The position numbers and the translations under genes were made by a program. Shown piece after piece: positions 28,871-40,337 of a DNA stretch of 64,000 bases; position 1 is the first letter of the stretch, and the number at the start of each line of letters is the position of its first letter. Where the stretch lies: NCBI GenBank assembly GCA_035772405.1, contig JAYKKM010000070.1, forward strand, positions 468,501 through 532,500, in the 5' to 3' direction. The stretch is from Chrysogorgia sp. JL179-B06 (Eukaryota; Cnidaria; Anthozoa; Scleralcyonacea; Chrysogorgiidae). Under the pieces are notes generated by a model that did not search any database, was not told the DNA's origin, and saw nothing but the letters and a program-made list of their open reading frames with translations.

Positions 28871-31714
28871 ATGTCATACCGCGTAAATTTTATAGATTGT
28901 GGACTGCATAAGTCGTTGACTCACAGTCACGTGTACATGTCACTTTTCGATACGGAAAAAACGCGTAAACGACGCCATCGCCACCGACTTGTTTGTGAAT
29001 CATGCAAAAAAGAAATTGACTCAGACTATAAAGAAAGTCATATTAAAAAGATTCATAATGGAGATGAAGTGCAATTTCATAGGGTACTGGAAGTAAACCA
29101 ATCGCAGCTTAGTAGCTTTTTTCACCGAAGTACAAAATCATCGAAGCAAACGAAGCTTTTTGTATCTGAAGAACATGAGAAGGAAATTGCTCAATCAATA
29201 TCAATTGTTCCTGAAACTGCTTCACCATCTAGTGATGTTCCTATTGAAGAAGATACTCCAACTCAGCGGTCAACAAGTCATGTGGTGGATGAAAGTAGTC
29301 TGGTTTTGAACGCTACACAGCCATCAAATAACGAATTAACTGCCAAAAACAATAAAGTTAACGTTGGCATAAACAACTCGCTGTCCGAAAATTCAAACAC
29401 CTGCAATAACAAGAAAGAAAGTTACGCTTGTTCACCCAAGTCTCCCATTGAAGTTCAAGACGTGACAAATAAAATGAATGCAGTTGATAATTCCAATGAC
29501 AACTTATCAGCAACTCCTAATTCTTCCCAAGAATTAGCAGTAGAACAACACGCCGAATATGGTCCACACCAGCCAATTCTTCCGGAATACAATCGTAGGA
29601 AGTTCGGTAATGAAACATCAAGCAGAGACTTCAATGCACAATGGTATAAGATGTACCCTTGGCTGAGTTTCGATATTCAAAGCCGTAAATGTGAATGCTT
29701 TCCTTGTGAGGAATTTATGAACGACAATTCATTCTCGTTCGATAACTGGAAAAAGAGTCATCGGCTGTTAAAACATACAAAAAGTGCTGTTCATAAGAAT
29801 GCAATGACCAAATGGATTGCCGCGAAGGTTAATTATAAGCGCCAAACATCTGTACTCAAACAGTTAGCGGACGCTCATCAGCGAGATGTTTTGCGCAACC
29901 GTGAATACCTGCGAGTAATTATTACCAGCATATTTTATATTGCACAGCAAAATGTGGCGTTAAGAGGACACGAAGAGAAAAGAGATAACATTGCTGGAGC
30001 TTCTGATGTAAACCGAGGAAATCTGTTGGAATTACTGCACCTACGATGTAATGACATCCCGTGGCTTGAAGAAAAATTGGAGCGTCAACTCAAGTCACAC
30101 GTCCAGTGGACATCGCCGTCAATCCAGAACGAGATATTAAATATCTTGTCTGATTTTGTTGTTAAACGAATCAAGGATGACGTGTTGTCAAGTCGAAATT
30201 TTGCTGTCATTATGGATGAAACATCAGATATTAGCCGCATAGAGCAAGTTTCAATATGCTTAAGATACGTTTTGGCCGGTGAAACACTTGAAACTTTCAT
30301 TGGATTTTTTTGCACTTCCTCGACTGAAGGAATTGTTTTGTTTGAGCTCTTAAAGAAGGTAATCGCCGAACATGATTTAAAATTGGAGGACATTGTTGGT
30401 GAGTGCTTCGATGGAGCATCAAACATGAGCGGCATTTATAAAGGGGTTGCCGCAAGAATGAAAGAATGCTGTCCCCGTGCAGTGTATGTGCATTGTTATG
30501 CACATGTCCTCAATTTGGCTTTGCAAGACACTATGAGCGAAATAGAACCATTGAGAAATGCTTTAGGGACATTGCAAAGTCTCTATAACTTTTTAGAAGC
30601 CAGTCCAAAACGTCATGCTGTATTCAGTTCAGTCAAAGTTGACGGTAATTTCTTAACAAATCTCACATTAAAGTCTATGAGTGAAACAAGGTGGTCATGC
30701 AGATGGGAGGCAGTGAAAGCAACCTATGAACAGATCAGAAAAGTAATCAGAGCTCTTCTGATTTTATCTGACGACAAGGATACAAAAACCTACAGCGATA
30801 GCACCGCTCTGTTAAATGCAGTTTGTGATTTCCAGTTCGTCCTTGGCTTGATCTTGCTCAAGGTGATATTGTCAAATACAAACGCCCTGAGCAAATACCT
30901 GCAAGGGAAATGCATTGACGTAATCAATGCTAAAAGGAATGCTGATTTAGTTATAAAGACCCTCACTGATTGTCGAAATGAAAAAAACTTTGAATTATTG
31001 TGGAATAGAACGATGGTCATGGCTGACGAAATTAAAGAGGAAATTAGCGGAACACGTTTCATATTCAAAGAGGCGAAGGCACCACGGAATCGTCGGCCAT
31101 CCCGTCGACTTCAAGCACTTGTCGGGGAATCATCTGATAATGTTGAGAGAGTTACAACGCCGAAAAGCCATCATCGTATCAACACCTTTTACCGATCGCT
31201 TGATCACGTAATTGGAGAAATGAAGTCACGATTCAGTAAGAACGACCAAGAAATTCTCTGCGCATTGGGGACGTTGTGTTCAGCAAAACACCTCCGAAGA
31301 ACAGCTATAAACTCGTAGCTGACTTTTACAAAGTTGACCAAGAAAGTCTTACAGTTGAGAAGAGTATGTATGAGAATTCCATAACCGACGATTCCGATCC
31401 TCAGCCTAGAACAGCCGTGCAGGTTGTAAAATCGATGTTTTGAATGTGGACTTAACGATCTATTACCTGTGTTATACGAGGTATCCACAATTCTAGCGTC
31501 AATTCCAGCAACGTCCGCATCTGCTGAAAGGTCTTTTAGTGGGTTAAGGCGAGTGAAAACCTACCTTCGCTCGACTATGGGTCAAAAACGGTTGAATTCT
31601 TCCGCATTAATCAATATTGAACGAGCATATGCAAACAAAGCTATCAGGAATGATTTAGATGAAATAATTAACACTTTTGGTCGAAGACATGGACGGCAGT
31701 CATATTTCTTTTAG
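28871..31714 (+). pseudogene. hAT transposase (ZMYM1/DUF4371-like), two frameshifts
   Basis: The main frame encodes 815 residues; a second Met at residue 23 (MSLFDTEK) is an equally good start. Features in order: a C2H2-like finger at 42-62 (CESCKKEID...H...H), an acidic Ser-rich linker, and a TTF-type zinc finger at about 262-308 (CECFPCEEFM, SHRLLKHTKSAVHK). The transposase core follows with Asp449 (FAVIMDETSD), Asp514 (ECFDGASNMSG) and HCYAHVLNLAL at 541-551. Near 31288 one base change shifts the frame (YKLVADFYKVDQESLT). A second shift near 31440 leads to the hAT dimerisation region (LASIPATSASAERSFSGLRR), where the catalytic Glu context and RSFS motif are typical. It ends at TAG 31714. 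It would excise and insert the element. Only the two indels spoil an otherwise complete gene. Confidence 0.93.
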
Positions 31715-32082
31715 TAATTGTTCTATGCTTTTCTAAATATTTATATTTTATATTCGTTTTATCACTTTTATGAATTGCTCATAATGTAATGATGGTATTA
31801 GCTACATTAAGAATTTTGCATACAAGTTTTCATGTATATGGGCTTCGCATGTTATTGTAAATAAAGAAAAAATTCGGGCAATTGTCTCAGTTTGCCCCCC
31901 CAAAACTATGAGACCCCGTACGCCTATGTGCAGCAGGAAATAATTTTACACCTTTAACGAAGTTGTAAACAATGGCGGAAAGACATGCGAATTGTGAAGT
32001 CATTTAAAGGCAGTATACATGGTCTCGAAGCATTGGAAACAAATCAAGAATGTTCTCGACGCTACAGTATCATAATTATATT

Positions 32083-32305
32083 CAAAGTTGTTTTAGTATA
32101 TAGTTAAATATAATTAAATATATTTATAGCCCCTCTGGTCGGCAATTCGACGATTACCCCTTGGGGTGGTATATCATCCCTCGGGGTAATATCTTGTGGA
32201 ATTCCCCTGGCTTTAGCTCTATAAATGATAAATATTCATGCCTGTAATTTTAAATATAGTAACCAAAGTTCTTCTAATAATGAAGTTCGTCTAGTTGGCA
32301 AATTT
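32083..32305 (+). repeat. Direct repeat DR1 before the EnSpm block
   Basis: A roughly 220-bp block shared with 33160-33420, running from TCAAAGTTGTTTTAGTATA through GGTCGGCAATTCGACGATTA to GAAGTTCGTCTAGTTGGCAA. It contains a hairpin: ATTACCCCTTGGGGTG pairs imperfectly with CATCCCTCGGGGTAAT. Confidence 0.85.
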
Positions 32306-33075
32306 ATTTCACCTCCCAATGGTAACATATTCAAAGCAGTTCAACGGAGAATATGGCTGTGACTGGTGTGAAAGTCCTGCAATACCTTTAAGAATAGGGA
32401 ATGGTCCACCACTTCATTGTTATCCACACCTTACGCCTGTAACCATACGAAGTGGTCGTAAACAAGCCGATTATGCACTGCAAGCGTCGCCAAATAATCC
32501 TGTGAAAGGTTTAAAAGGAGTTACTGTTATAGAATTGCTCCCAAGTTTTGATACTGTCCGTGGTATAGCTGCAGACTATATGCACTCAGTTTGCCTGCGA
32601 GTAATGAAAAAGATTATTGGCCTATGGTTTGACAGCAAAAATCATGACCAAGAATACTACATTGGTCGCAAGGCTGATGTAGTAAACAAGAGGCTAGAAG
32701 CAATACGTCCACCAACTGAAATACATTGAGCACTATTGTAAGGCTTCTATTGAAAGGCACTATTGTAAGGCTTCTGAGTGGTGGGCATTTATCCTGTATA
32801 GCGTAGTAGTCCTTTGGCAAGTTCTACCTGTGAGGTTCTTGAATCACTATTTTTTATATGTATATGGTATTTATACACTGTTGGGATGTTCTATTGATCA
32901 AGAATCAATTTCCAGTGCTAAAGTGGCATTAACAAAATTTGTCATCCAAGTTGAACACTTGTATGGACTCAGGCACCGTTCGTATAATGTACACTGTCTT
33001 ACACATCTACTTCATTGTGTCAAGAATTGTGGCCCTTTGTGGGCAACATCAGCGTTGCCTCTTGAAAATGTTTAA
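32295..33075 (+). pseudogene. EnSpm/CACTA-type transposase fragment (left arm)
   Basis: The first block (to the stop at 32729) reads FNGEYGCDWCE, then VIELLPSFDTVRGIAADYMH and IIGLWFDSKNHDQEYYIG. The second (32830-33075) reads RFLNHYFLYVYGIYTLLGCS, then SYNVHCLTHLLHCVKNCGPL. The C-x2-C of GCDWC, ADYMHSVCL, and the HCLTHL...GPLW order match animal EnSpm (CACTA) transposases that carry a DUF4218-like end. The gap between blocks has a stop, frameshifts and a 27-bp period duplication (32730-32775) not shared with the right arm. N- and C-terminal parts are missing. It is bounded by direct repeats. Confidence 0.75.
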
Positions 33076-33159
33076 TGGTACCCAATGTGTTCCCCAACAG
33101 ATTACACATATTTTCCTTTAAAAAATTGTTTCATTGGAGAGATTGTGCATCGATGATAT

Positions 33160-33420
33160 CTTCAAAGTTATTTTAGTATATAGTTAAATATATTTATATA
33201 TATAATTAAATATATTTACAGCCCCTCTGGTCGGGCAATTCGACGATTACCTCTTGGGGTGGTATATCATCCCTCAGGGTAATATCTTGTGGAATTCCCC
33301 TGGCTTTAGCTCTATAAATGATAAATATTCATGCCTGTAATTTTAATTTACTTGTCATATAGGAATATATTAAATATGGTAACCAAAGTTATTCTAATAA
33401 TGAAGTTCGTCTAGTTAGCA
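33160..33420 (+). repeat. Direct repeat DR2 after the EnSpm block
   Basis: Second copy of DR1, slightly longer because of an extra AT tract and an insert near ATTTACTTGTCATATAGG. The pair encloses the EnSpm fragment like LTRs around an internal region, but no primer site or retroviral-type gene is present. Confidence 0.85.
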
Positions 33421-33710
33421 AAAAATTTTTAAAATGTTTATGTTGGCAATATCGGTTACTTTGTCTGTCATTGAATCAAACGTCACTTTAATTTCTTTAT
33501 TAGCTTGTAAGATTTTAAGGGTGATATCTCTTTCAGACAATGTATTTGTCATCAGGTATGTCCAGGATCTCCAGAAGCTGTTTGATGCTGAGTTGGTTGA
33601 AAAGGTTGAATAACCACTACATGACACATGCATCAAAGACCTCAACCAAATTACATGCCTTGCATGTTCAACAGTGTTGCAATCAACAGTCAACAGGCAA
33701 TGTTGATAAT
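33421..33710 (-). pseudogene. Short minus-strand coding-like block, unrecognised
   Basis: Minus frame with SERDITLKILQANKEIKVTF and a D-rich end (DKVTDIANINILKI). A copy lies on the plus strand of the right arm near 52250-52375, where an intervening QKLF/LLVIKYKLPFF region differs. It looks like an element-protein exon; no family assigned. Confidence 0.35.
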
Positions 33711-34095
33711 TTAACTGAGAATCTCAAAATAGACTATTGAGTGCATTTTCCAAAGATTAATACCAGCAAATGGGTCACTATATTGCAAAGAATACATTTT
33801 ATCAGAAACTGCAACCATTTCTGGCACATCAGTTAAAAGCAAGGTTTTATTAATATAATTGCTTAAACAAGTATAAAGGCTATTTCCATCACACACTGAC
33901 ATTTAGGAATGATGAATCCCATGCATTAATATTTGTAATTTGATTATGTATTATTGTAGACAAAGACATGGCTACACATTGTTCACCAGCATTTTCTTTA
34001 AACTTTCTGGTATTGCCTTGGCTAAAATCAGCACATATTGTTTTACTTAGGATTTTGCCATTCTCAACAACAGTGGAACATACACATTGCAACAT
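33711..34095 (-). pseudogene. OTU/herpes-tegument-like cysteine protease fragment
   Basis: Two minus-strand blocks read ADFSQGNTRKFKENAGEQCV then AMSLSTIIHNQITNINAWDS. After a shift they continue with CDGNSLYTCLSNYINKTLLL, then PEMVAVSDKMYSLQYSDPFA. The pattern (gly/asn-rich lead, AGxQCxxxSL with the presumed nucleophile Cys, then DGNSLY) resembles the tegument-type or OTU-like protease domains in large animal Helitron or DNA-transposon proteins. A homologous block lies in the right arm on the plus strand. The catalytic His/Asp part is not identifiable. Deubiquitinase-like activity would be the family role; this copy is dead. Confidence 0.5.
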
Positions 34096-36241
34096 GACAT
34101 TTGAGTGAACGACATTATCATTTGACTTAAACTTTTACACTGTTCTGTCAACCTCTTTGTTGGCGAATATACATTTACACTGGGGTAAAATATTCCCACC
34201 AATATGTTATTACCAGCTGAAATATAAGTCAGCGCGAATACAATGGCTCCTGTGAGAAACAATGAACTCCCACCAATAGACACCTAAATAGAAGGTAAAT
34301 CGTATTCACAAACAAAACAATGATGAATATCCCCTCACTGAAATGAAATTCCCGAGAGCAGCAAAGGCAGGACAGATCGTTCGAAAACTTGGTTCACTGT
34401 CGGCAGAGCTTCAGTTCAATCACCTCATGGTGTTGCATGCGAGTTCACAAAATACCATGTTCGCGGTGGCGTTAACAAGTTCCGAACATTAATTCCGTAC
34501 AACTTCTGTGAAAACGAATAACCACTGGAGTATGTATGTAAACAATTTCGTTCCCAGGAGCAAACTAAACCTACACGCACAAAACGTCATAAAACTGAAC
34601 ATCCAAATAAATAAATAAATAAATATGAAATTTTCACATATATCGAAATCGCGTTGACTATACATAGGTGCGCAAAGAGGTCTCGGTACCAGACATAGAT
34701 AACCCAGGTACGTCAAGATTTAATGCTAAATAGTGCTATCTGGTTTAACAAAGTTTTCAATCCGGAACCTGTTCGTTAATCATGTACCTCACTTGTGCAG
34801 CTGCCTTTGGTGGTTGTTATACGAGTACTAAAAATCTTGGCTCATCACTAATGGCACAACTCAAGGTTACCTGTAGGTTGAAATTTTTCGTTGAGTATTA
34901 ATCTATAAAGTTTAAGATTGGCTGTTGCATTTTAAGAGATATGTTGTCGGTTAATGTTATTTTTGAGTAATTATAATGGCCACTGTCCCAAATAGTTAAT
35001 TTGATATCTGGAAAACCTTATCGTAAGCATGTGCAAATTTATTTATATCAATAGTGATCATCAAACCAATCCATCACTCAATGTAACTTTTTATTGATAT
35101 CGATTGGCATTGTTTAATCAAACACCAATCGATAATCATTTTTTAGGTAAACTTTCATTCAACTTTGGTTGTTATTAGATTTTATCAATATAATTGATAT
35201 TGAAAATGATAGCAATAAATAATCACAAACATAAGCCTTATTGATTGCTTGTTAATTATCAGTATTAATCTATTAACAGTATTTTTTATTGGTAATTTAT
35301 TGTACATGTCTGGACCTCTGAATTCCTTTAGTGTAATGGAAAGCATGGCACATAAGGCAAATATTAAAGAGCAAGGCACTGTAGAAGTTCACATGCTTTC
35401 ACTCATCTAACAGATATCATCTTACATCAAGAATATGTTTGGCCGAAATTCATTACGACTGATGACATATAGTCAGGTTGTTAGTTACTGCAGCTATTAA
35501 ACATTTAAATGTCTATGTATCAAGTGAAGGCTTGTTGTCAGAGAAAAGTACTTTGCTTTGATAAAGCCCTTGATATCAAGTGGTAAAGTATGTTTTTCTA
35601 TTAAAAGTGATCTCCTGTATATTGTGCACATGTTGGGAGCAAATCCACAAAAATCCAATATGGCAATCTGATAGTTACCAATACAATGATTTGATCAGGT
35701 GATATTAGTCATATGTGATTCCTGATACTTAAATTAAGGCAGAAACCTGTAATAAAATGTGTTAAGTTATCAAAAGAATACCGGTAATCAAGGATGGGGT
35801 GTATAAAATTAACTAGAAACATTAAATGCATTTTTGAGGTTCAATATAGCAGCAGAAATTCAACTCATTCACAAGTCAACATTCTTATCTACAAACAAAA
35901 GCTAAAAGTACTTACCGGTAATATGTTATATGTTGGTGATACCATTAATTACAACTTTGATTGGCCAATAACTGACCACTTTAAAGGTTGCAGATTATCA
36001 GGAATTATCTATTATTTTTTTATTATCTGCTTATCCTTATATGCATCATGGATATTTACAAGCACTTTTCTGCTACTGGTAAACGATACTAAATACTCAA
36101 TCTTCAATTATGTTTTGAAACTCAACCTTTCTCTGCTTTACTTTTTTGGCGAATGTGAATATTTAGTTGTCTAATATTTTTAGAAAATATTTGTTTATGA
36201 CTAAGGTCAAGAAAAAGCTGTTGGTATTTGCGAGGTTTAAT
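34096..36241. other. AT-rich interior of the left arm
   Basis: Short TTTA microsatellite (34608-34625), a run of TTGATATxGAT inverted bits near 35090-35210, and no domain-bearing frame. Everything here has a counterpart in the right arm (49500-51690). Open frames such as 35794-36174 are leucine/phenylalanine-rich by AT composition and not convincing. Confidence 0.5.
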
Positions 36242-36345
36242 GTGGCAGAAGGAAGCACAAGCAATGCTCAATAGTGCAGTAACCACGCTGCTCATGACTG
36301 ATCAATTTAATTCTGCCCATGAGGTTGACGTTTATACGGTATTTA

Positions 36346-36984
36346 CAGCTAATTCAATAAACGTTGTCGTGAGGGGCGTCAAGCCTACGCGACCAGACCA
36401 AAAGGGAGTATGGGTAGAAATGTAAATTCAATAGTGAGCAGGCTCGCAATGGCGAATGAATATAGGAAGGTGTGTTTACGAGTTTTAAAGTGCATATAAC
36501 GTCTGTGGGGATTTAACATATATGTAATCTATTAATTCGCCTGAGAAAAATTGTAATATATCTTGTCAGCTGAAAATTTCATCTTCATAGACTTTTTTGC
36601 TGTTAAAGTTGACGGAAATGACGTCATAGCGGGAATCTGTAAAGAGGTTTTCATCTTTCATCAACTTTAACAGCAAAAACGTTTGGTCTCCCTACTTTTT
36701 CTGGGGCTACTCTTCCCAAAGCTAAATATTTCGCCATATAGCGTTGTATGGAACGAACCGATACTCTCAAATAAATAGCCACTTCTTAAATTGATGCCGA
36801 GGTTATAAACCATCCAAACCGCTCGCCACCGAAGGTCTTCACTGTAAGGTCGAGGCATGGTTCGATATTGTAAATCGTTCTGTACATATTTATTTGTTAA
36901 TTATTGTTTCGGTGATTTTTACCCATATTCCCTTACGGTCTGGTCGCGTAGACTTGACGCGCGAAACGTTTATTGAATTAGCTG
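36346..36984. mobile_element. Tc1/mariner-IS630 MITE, 639 bp, TA duplication
   Basis: The ends CAGCTAATTCAATAAACG and CGTTTATTGAATTAGCTG start about 77 bp of imperfect terminal inverted repeats and are flanked by TA (36344-36345, 36985-36986). An internal inverted repeat TTGCTGTTAAAGTTGA/TCAACTTTAACAGCAA (about 36597-36680) also occurs. It contains only an N-terminal transposase segment. It lies in a 3-kb block missing from the right arm. Confidence 0.92.
36665..36858 (-). pseudogene. IS630/mariner HTH domain only
   Basis: ATG at 36858 opens MPRPYSEDLRWRAVWMVYN, a homeodomain-like start of IS630/Tc1-type transposases. One indel after GINLR moves the continuation (VAIYLRVSVRSIQRYMAKYL, then GRVAPEKVGRPN) to another frame, which ends at a TGA next to the internal hairpin. 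No DDE catalytic domain follows, so at most a DNA-binding peptide could be made. Confidence 0.8.
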
Positions 36985-37319
36985 TATACAACTTTGCAAA
37001 CATGCCTTACAGTAACTAACACTCAATTTTTCTGAAAAAAGGAAGTAGTAGAGGAAAATGCTTGAGAATATTCCTGATGCATGTACTGTATCCAACTACA
37101 ATGTTTACATGCAGATGTGTTGTGTGCATTTTACTGATTTTAGTAGAATATTCAACCTATTAACTAGAGGATCAATGTTGCATTTCAATCTTTTATTCCT
37201 AATATAAATTTCAAGTCATGTAATATCATAAAGGAATTCTTATAGGAAATGGGCCAAAATCTAATAGGAATTCCTATTGGATTTTTTCTAAGATAAATGT
37301 CCTTTAATATGTTAATCAT

Positions 37320-37862
37320 AGATCAGGGGTATCATACAAAGACAGATTACTTAAAACTGGATTGCTTCCATTATGTTACTGGCACGAATACCTAGTCCTA
37401 GTCTACCTCTTCAAAAAATTAACTTTATCTAACGACTCACACATCGTACGACCAGACAAAACAATGGAACTAATCAAATAACACTAAATATCCCAAAAGT
37501 CAAGACCTTAACACTGCAAAGTAGTTTCTATTGCAGATCTCCAAGAACATTTAATTGCTTACCACCAAATTTACGCCAATCAACCATCTATATCGGACAG
37601 TTCAAACATAATCTACTAATCTATTATCAGAACCATGTGGGAACAATCTATGACATTGATGTCCCACAATGATTTAAAACGGTCTGTGTAAAATGTCATT
37701 CATGTCGTCCCTTGTCTAGTCTTTCTCTAAAACTGTGTTGTCAGTAATTTGCAAATTCTTATTATATTTGTCATGTTACGGTTACCCATAATGCAGCAAA
37801 AGCTCTGTGGGACTAACCTGTCACTTGTGACAAAGATTGTAAATAAATAAAAATAAATAAAT
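37320..37862 (+). pseudogene. LINE 3' end with A-rich tail
   Basis: Plus frames read RLLKTGLLPLCYWHEYLVLV then, after shifts, SPRTFNCLPPNLRQSTISI and FKHNLLIYYQNH. These match the C-terminal tail after the RT domain of a LINE (reclassified motif WNxLP appears as FNCLPPNL). The end is a (TAAA)n-type run at 37840-37862. Only the last ~500 bp are present. Confidence 0.7.
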
Positions 37863-40066
37863 ATACTTGAAGGTTAGTTATTACTAAAAACAAAAACTAT
37901 CTGGATATCATGGTGATGATATTATTTTTTGTTGGCATCTTACTTATATTGGCATAGAAAAATGGTATAGTGTGTGTCAATGTTCCTAGACATAGAAAAT
38001 CTAGTTTTTCTCCAGTAAAATGCATTTAACTGTGAGATTTAATATAGTGCTCTGAAAGATGCACCTTCTACAAAAGCGGAATGAACTGGTAGAAGATTAG
38101 ACATAGAATCACCATTATTGTCAGCCAAGAGCAAAGGAAAGGTAGGTTGTGTAAAAGCTATGGTAATATTATACTGACTGTCTAAGTAATCAAAAGTTTA
38201 AAATGTTTGTCAACAAATACCAACTATACCATAAACAACCATATCCTGCCAGTTTTGGTTGGACATCCTAACAGATGTTTACCAGAAAAACCCTATTTCA
38301 CCAAAATAATTTCATAAGGAAATAGATGTCCCTCATTAACTACAAGCAATATTAAGTCTCAGCGTCATCTTTGTATTGACTGTCTGCTCCTAGACAACTT
38401 GGATTTGTCTTTTATTGATTTATTGAAGGTAATTAAGATTGGTGATTTACCCTAGAAGCTACGTCAGGATTGTCAGGATTATTGATAATGCTAATCATCT
38501 GAGCGATAATTAACCACTTTTCCATAAATATGAATTACTTACTGTTTTTAAATTGGCACTATTAGTGCATGGAAAATGAGTCTATATTGCCTAAACTGTT
38601 TGAAAAAAATTGCACCTCAACAGTGAAACTCAATTCTGGTTCCTACCTATCTAGTATATATTTTTTGTAATAGTTTTTTTTGTAAAATTTTTCTGTGTAA
38701 ACTGTTTGTTACCTCCTTCATGTGACTGTGAGTGACTGTCAGTTAAAAGGTTCACCAACATACCACATTTGTATTTGACTAAAAAATATCAAGCTATACA
38801 AAATTAATAAAAAGTAATGAAGTTGCTAGAAAACTGTCAAAATGTTAATAGCATGAGCTGTTGTAACATTTTGAGTAAAGCTCTTTTGTCTTTTACAAAG
38901 GACATCCACTTGATACATTAAGAACCTCTCAGTCAAACACTTTTAATTTATTATATGATATTTTCCTTATCTATGCAGGATATTTATTTAATATCTCGGA
39001 TTGTATATATATAATTACAAAACTAACAAACATCTTATCAAGAATATTTTTAAGGTAAAACTGCTGGCTACCAGAGTAAAGCAGTATACAATTATAATTA
39101 ATATATAGAGTTTTCCTTTATTTAGTCAAATGCAGTTGCTACTCCAACTACAAAATGCTTGGTTCGTGGTGCCTATTCTCCCCTTGCTGCACGTTTCGGT
39201 AAATGATGCTGGAATTGTTCTTAAAATAATGCACTGTTGGCAAACATAGCAGATCTAGAGGCATCTGAATAAGAAAAATTTGGAAAGTATATTGAATAAA
39301 ATTATAAAACTACACACTAGGGAAACGCATCGTTTCTTTTTAGTTTATAATTATACTTTTTATACTTTCCAAATATAACTACTTGGTGCCTGACTCTGTT
39401 AGATTTTCCAACAGTTATTAATGATTATTTTCAGAACTTTTCCAGCATTATCTATGATAAATGGTTTCCAACAGCGTTATTCACATGCATTATATTCATG
39501 ATTTTACTAATGAATGAGGCACTGGTGATTTTCAATTTCTGTCATTTGTAAATTATGTGGGAACTGGGAATTCATGGGTGTAGATCACTGCTATAATTAA
39601 ATACTAAAATTTAATTTCAGAATCCTCAGAAAGACTAAAAAATTCATGATTTCTTGCACTGTGTGAGCCAATTTTGAAGAATATGTTGAATCAGGCGATA
39701 TCTGAATTTCAGAACTGCAAGGTCGTCCGGGCCGGATTTTAAATTTCCACAACCTTCCTCAAAACAACCTGCCTGATTATTTGTACAGATTCTACGTTGT
39801 TTTATGCAATGTTTTACCATGGTTTTACTTTGAACCTTTCTCATACAGTAAAGTATGTACTCCCAACCTTTTCCAACTCTGCCAAACTTGCACCTCAGGG
39901 TTCCCATGTGCCACTCTACCTGTATTAAACTACTGTATCATACCAACAGGGATTGAAGATGAGCTTTTAACCTTATGAGATACTCTCGCAACAACTTAAG
40001 GCTTATCCGTGAGAGAATGTCTACTGTTTCAATTCTTTTTGAGACATAATTCCTGTTGGCTCCATA
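37863..40066. other. No gene recognised
   Basis: AT-rich DNA; from 39237 on it is again shared with the right arm. Frames at 39644-39978 lack motifs. Confidence 0.45.
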
Positions 40067-40145
40067 CATGTACTGTAGCTCAATAGGTTGAGCAGCGGAC
40101 CGGAATTCCGGAGGTACGAGTTCTAATCCCGCTTGAGTTAACGTT
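40067..40145 (+). repeat. tRNA-derived SINE-like unit
   Basis: TAGCTCAATAGGTTGAGC resembles an A box and D arm, and GAGTTCTAATCCCG a B box and T arm. Between them is a CCGGAATTCCGG anticodon-arm-like palindrome. The spacing is right for a pol III promoter. No tRNA acceptor stem closes, so a SINE head is more likely than a tRNA gene. A copy in reverse sits at about 48628-48706. Confidence 0.65.
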
Positions 40146-40337
40146 TCCTCAATATTGGCTACGAAAGTGTAAAATCATAATAAATTTGAAAATAATAAAT
40201 TTCGCTAATATTTTGATCTAACGTCTTCATATTTGCATACAGTATGGTCTTCTCAGTTTCTGGAATACAAAATTGTTCGGTTTGTAATGTATGTGGTGTA
40301 TGTTGCTAACTGTAGCATATCTTATTTCTCCTTTTAG

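Larger units (their letters stand above)
27757..31928 (+). mobile_element. Nearly intact 4,172-bp hAT transposon
   Basis: The ends CATAGGCGTACGGGG and CCCCGTACGCCTATG are perfect inverted repeats. TGCAGCAG is duplicated on both sides (27749-27756 and 31929-31936), an exact 8-bp hAT target duplication. Subterminal G- and C-rich tracts (GGGGGGG...CCCCCC) are present at both sides. The interior holds one long transposase gene and a nested GC-rich inverted-repeat element. An approximate 70-bp tandem duplication (about 27955-28024 and 28029-28096) lies in the 5' subterminal region. This is the youngest-looking element in the window. Confidence 0.97.

Noticed and set aside
28871..28936. Extended N-terminus from the first ATG of the hAT gene as certain
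   Set aside because: The second Met at residue 23 gives a start closer to the zinc finger; the sequence alone does not decide.
35794..36174. Membrane protein gene (Phe/Leu/Ile-rich open frame)
   Set aside because: Hydrophobicity follows from AT-rich composition; no start context, splice sites or conservation of the frame in the right arm (49597-49848 is shortened by indels).
36242..39236. A 3-kb transposon insertion in the left arm
   Set aside because: No target duplication or inverted ends at the edges, and the right arm has a filler base at the join, so a right-arm deletion explains it better. A MITE and a LINE end lie well inside the block.
40067..40145. Functional tRNA gene
   Set aside because: A and B box-like parts are present but the acceptor stem does not pair and the anticodon loop is irregular; a copy in the other arm and downstream AT sequence fit a SINE head better.
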